From CSSed11-175R1 sp041685735 (lineage in GTDB: Bacteria > Actinomycetota > Nitriliruptoria > Nitriliruptorales > Nitriliruptoraceae): a stretch of DNA of 8,171 nucleotides. The number at the start of each line of letters is the position of its first letter. Position 1 is the stretch's first letter. Below are positions 6,504 to 8,171 of the stretch, in pieces. The notes under the pieces were generated by a model. That model worked only from the letters and a program-made list of their open reading frames with translations. It was not told the DNA's origin and made no database searches. The position numbers were made by a program, and so were the translations under genes. The stretch lies in NCBI GenBank assembly GCA_041685735.1, contig JAWLFE010000107.1, positions 1-8,171 on the forward strand, written 5' to 3'.

Positions 6504-7873
6504 GCGGTGGGCGTTGACGTGCGGCGCAGCCGGAGGGCTCCGCCACCGAGGAGCAGCAGGAGCAGGCCGGCGGCCGCCAGCCACAGCGTGGTGACGCCGG
6601 TCTCCGGCAGGATGTCATCGTCCGCTGCGATGGTGTCGTCGGTGTCGTCAGGTGCGGTTGCATCCGTGTCGGTGTCGTCCGTCGCGGTGTCGTCGGTGGC
6701 AGTGTCGTCCGTGGACCCGTCGGCTCCGTCGGTCTCGTCGACCGTGTCATCGACCGGATCGTCGGCCGCTTCGTCCGTCGGGCAGGCGAGGACCGGGACA
6801 TCACCGGACGAGCCGGCGCCGGAGATCTTGAGCAGGTGCTGCCCGGCGAGTGCCGGGGTGGCCTGTGCCGTTGCGAACGTGTCATCGGCGGCGGTCTCGC
6901 CGTTCTCATCGGGCTCGTTGTAGTAGATCGCGCCCACCAGGTCCGTTGGGGCGTCGCAGCCGGCCTGCAGGTCGGCGATCGCCTGGATCCCCGCCGTCGC
7001 GGCCGTGGTCTCACCGGCGGCCAGGAGGGCCATCACCGGGAACGCGGTCGTGCTGGCGTCGACACCGGCGAAGCCGACGAAGCCGCCGCTGTCGTCCTGG
7101 TTCGCGAGGAGCCAGTCGATCGCATCCTGGGCAGCATCGTCGCCGGTGGCGAGCAGTGCCTGGGCGACCAGTCCGGTCGTGTCCGCCGCCGAGGAGCATT
7201 CGCTGTCCTCGGTGCGCAACGCGAAGCCGTAGCCACCGTCATCACAGGCCTGCGCCGACAGGAAAGCGACCGCCTCATCCGACGGCGTGGCACCGGAGGC
7301 GACCAGCCCGACGATGGCGAAGGCCTGGTTGAAGGTCGAGACGGCATCCGCCGCGCCGATGCCCAGACCCTTGTAGGCCCCGAGGTCGTCCGGGTCACAG
7401 TTGTCGCGGCCCTCGGTGCACTCGATGGCCTCGAGTTCCGCGATGGCGTCCACGCCACCGAGGTCGGTCGCATCGAGTTCCGGTCGGGAACTCGCGAGCA
7501 GCAACAGCTTGCCGAGCGGACCGGCCTGCCAGGTCATGATCTGCGCATCCTCCTCGTCGGGGAACGCGGCGTAGCCGGCTGCACCAGCGGCGACGGCGGC
7601 GGCGACATCAGCCGAGACGTCACCGGCGACCCCGGCGGCGTCGAAGGAGAGCACCGCGTCGATCGTGGCACCCACCGACGGGCCGAACCCCGTCTGCAGG
7701 ATCAGATCGTCGCCCAGTCGCGTCGTGAGCCAGCCGGCGGCGGCTTCGGCCGGGTCCTCGGTGGTGATGGGATCGGTCTGCGCATGTGCGGTACCGATCA
7801 TGGTCAGGGGCAGGGTTGCTGCCAGCAGCGTGGCGATCATCGCGCCACGTCGGACAGGGGTCGTGCGTTCCAA
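6500..7873 (-). CDS. LPxTG-anchored secreted protein with prenyltransferase/terpenoid-cyclase-like alpha-alpha repeats (intrinsic-factor-like)
   Basis: A 457-residue protein and the first gene after the riboswitch. Residues 1-31 form a signal peptide (RTTPVRR, a hydrophobic core, AHA before Gln32). Residues about 40-350 are Ala/Leu-rich helical repeats with turn motifs typical of alpha-alpha toroids: FLSAQACDDGGYGF (204-217), AIDWLLANQDDSGGFVGF (251-268) and STTAFPVMALLAAGE (274-288). I see no DxDDTA or zinc-site motif of squalene cyclases or prenyltransferases, so a binding rather than catalytic role is more likely. Cysteines at 152, 159, 210, 226, 306 and 364 could form up to three disulfides. 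Residues about 366-420 are an Asp/Thr linker, followed by LPETG (422-426), a membrane helix and a basic tail, which is a sortase wall-anchor signal. Start: the frame stays open to 8077, but that crosses the riboswitch. TTG 7873 has GAGAGG 8 bases upstream and supplies the charged signal-peptide n-region; ATG 7840 would drop it. Known: the alpha-alpha toroid is also the first domain of intrinsic factor/transcobalamin. Cobalamin binding is inferred. Confidence 0.85.
   Translation of the reverse strand: MERTTPVRRGAMIATLLAATLPLTMIGTAHAQTDPITTEDPAEAAAGWLTTRLGDDLILQTGFGPSVGATIDAVLSFDAAGVAGDVSADVAAAVAAGAAGYAAFPDEEDAQIMTWQAGPLGKLLLLASSRPELDATDLGGVDAIAELEAIECTEGRDNCDPDDLGAYKGLGIGAADAVSTFNQAFAIVGLVASGATPSDEAVAFLSAQACDDGGYGFALRTEDSECSSAADTTGLVAQALLATGDDAAQDAIDWLLANQDDSGGFVGFAGVDASTTAFPVMALLAAGETTAATAGIQAIADLQAGCDAPTDLVGAIYYNEPDENGETAADDTFATAQATPALAGQHLLKISGAGSSGDVPVLACPTDEAADDPVDDTVDETDGADGSTDDTATDDTATDDTDTDATAPDDTDDTIAADDDILPETGVTTLWLAAAGLLLLLLGGGALRLRRTSTPTA
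6653..6712 (-). repeat. Asp/Thr pentapeptide-coding repeat in the wall-spanning linker
   Basis: Codons for residues 388-407 of the toroid protein form four units of 15 bases: TDDTA, TDDTA, TDDTD and TDATA. They sit inside a longer acidic linker (about 366-420) just before LPETG. This is a typical disordered wall-spanning spacer and is strongly negatively charged. Confidence 0.75.
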
Positions 7874-7881
7874 GGGTCGTG

Positions 7882-7887
7882 CCTCTC
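7882..7887 (-). promoter_or_regulatory. Ribosome binding site of the first operon gene
   Basis: GAGAGG on the minus strand, 8 bases before TTG 7873. It decides the start over the later ATG and the long upstream extension. Its first G is the last paired base of the stem-loop at 7887-7927, so the structure could affect ribosome access. Confidence 0.65.
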
Positions 7888-7927
7888 GTGAGCGATCCGT
7901 GACGGGAAGCCCGCACGGACCCTCACG
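7887..7927 (-). promoter_or_regulatory. Large leader stem-loop abutting the ribosome binding site
   Basis: In the RNA, CGTGAG (7927-7922) pairs with CTCACG (7892-7887), TCCGTG (7919-7914) with CACGGA (7901-7896), and CGGG (7913-7910) with CCCG (7906-7903) around a CUU loop. This gives 16 base pairs with small internal loops. It has no U-run after it and ends at the GAGAGG ribosome binding site, so it may belong to a translational expression platform. The pairing is seen; the role is inferred. Confidence 0.55.
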
Positions 7928-7987
7928 AACGACGCAACCCTCCGGGTCGTCGCGATCCGGCTGGATCACGTGACCAGGAGGGCAGAG

Positions 7988-8011
7988 GTTCGGACGAGGT
8001 GTCGTCCGGAC
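7988..8011 (-). promoter_or_regulatory. Hairpin downstream of the riboswitch aptamer
   Basis: GTCCGGACGA (8011-8002) pairs with TCGTCCGAAC (7997-7988) around a CACC loop, 9 of 10 positions matching. It lies about 38 bases after the aptamer and about 115 bases before the start codon. It could be a switching element or a terminator stem without a U-run. The following stretch (7987-7928) carries CCCTCC (7982-7977) complementary to GGAGGG (7943-7938), so alternative folds are possible. Confidence 0.45.
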
Positions 8012-8048
8012 TCCGCCCCGCAGACCTCGGCGGTGGATGGAGCCGCTC

Positions 8049-8157
8049 GTCACGTCGCAGGTATCCCGACTCACCACCTGGCACGAGAGGTTCCCGTGGG
8101 CGGCCTACGGTTGCGGGTCAGCGCCGGATTCCGACCGGTCTTCCCCTGCTGCGTGAC
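8049..8157 (-). promoter_or_regulatory. Cobalamin (vitamin B12) riboswitch
   Basis: Minus-strand RNA shows the cobalamin aptamer core in order: GGGAA (about 8145-8141), a CCGG-loop-CCGG hairpin (CCGGTCGGAATCCGG), the conserved GCTGACCCGCAAC (8122-8110), a CCGT/ACGG stem (8110-8107 with 8097-8094), and the B12 box GAGTCGGGATACCTGC (about 8072-8057). The closing helix is visible: GTCACG (8157-8152) pairs with CGTGAC (8054-8049), and GCAGG (8149-8145) with CCTGC (8061-8057). Known: these aptamers bind adenosyl- or methylcobalamin and turn off downstream B12 uptake or synthesis genes when the vitamin is plentiful. The aptamer is compact, with only a short region between the CCGT/ACGG stem and the B12 box. 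It heads the transporter operon, about 175 bases before the first start codon. Only 14 bases remain upstream in the window, so the promoter is not visible. Confidence 0.95.
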
Positions 8158-8171
8158 TCTCGGTTGTCCGC

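Noticed and set aside
6500..7873. Annotation of the toroid protein as a squalene cyclase or prenyltransferase enzyme
   Set aside because: The helical repeats match that fold, but no DxDDTA or zinc-ligand motif is visible. The protein is secreted and wall-anchored, which does not suit these enzymes.
7874..8077. N-terminal extension of the toroid protein by 68 codons
   Set aside because: It runs through the B12 box and leader hairpins, and would bury the signal peptide internally. TTG 7873 has a well-spaced ribosome binding site.
1..8171. CRISPR arrays, tRNA or rRNA genes, insertion sequences, attachment sites
   Set aside because: I looked for regularly spaced direct repeats, tRNA-like arms, and transposase or terminal inverted repeats and saw none. 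The only tandem repeats are the in-frame protein-coding ones listed.

Overview
The window is very GC-rich, and every convincing gene reads on the minus strand. ATGA stop/start overlaps, GTG and TTG starts, an LPxTG cell-wall sorting signal and a high-GC cobalamin riboswitch point to a high-GC Gram-positive bacterium (Actinomycetota). I cannot place it further from sequence alone. The strongly acidic extracellular linkers would fit a saline habitat, but that is only a guess.

Read in the direction of transcription (high to low coordinates), the window opens with a cobalamin (vitamin B12) riboswitch at about 8157-8049. It is followed by a structured leader ending in a large stem-loop directly beside the ribosome binding site of the first gene. 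Five tightly packed genes follow: (1) a secreted, LPxTG-anchored protein with prenyltransferase/terpenoid-cyclase-like alpha-alpha repeats (7873-6500); (2) a secreted, membrane-anchored protein with a transcobalamin C-terminal-like (DUF4430) domain on a long Pro-Glu and acidic stalk (6503-5496); (3) an energy-coupling factor (ECF) transmembrane subunit EcfT (5490-4306); (4) a fused two-domain ECF ATPase (4309-2675); and (5) an ECF substrate-binding membrane subunit, EcfS (2678-1854). Three of the four junctions are 4-base ATGA overlaps, and the other is 5 bases with the ribosome binding site inside the upstream gene.

Taken together, this reads as a B12-repressed corrinoid uptake operon. The two surface proteins would capture cobalamin outside the cell and pass it to the ECF importer. 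The notable point is that animal intrinsic factor/transcobalamin consists of an alpha-alpha toroid followed by a beta domain of the DUF4430 type. Here the same two fold types appear as two adjacent, overlapping genes in the same order, each with its own cell-surface anchor. The fold assignments rest on sequence motifs, and cobalamin binding is inferred.

After a 138-base gap holding a GC-rich hairpin and a weak candidate promoter, the remainder (1715-1) is the N-terminal 571 residues of a molybdenum hydroxylase large subunit (xanthine dehydrogenase/CoxL family). It carries the AYRGAGR active-site-loop motif of the form II/generic group, not that of true aerobic CO dehydrogenase, and it runs off the window edge. 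It is probably a separate unit from the B12 operon. The many plus-strand open frames appear to be high-GC shadows of these genes.
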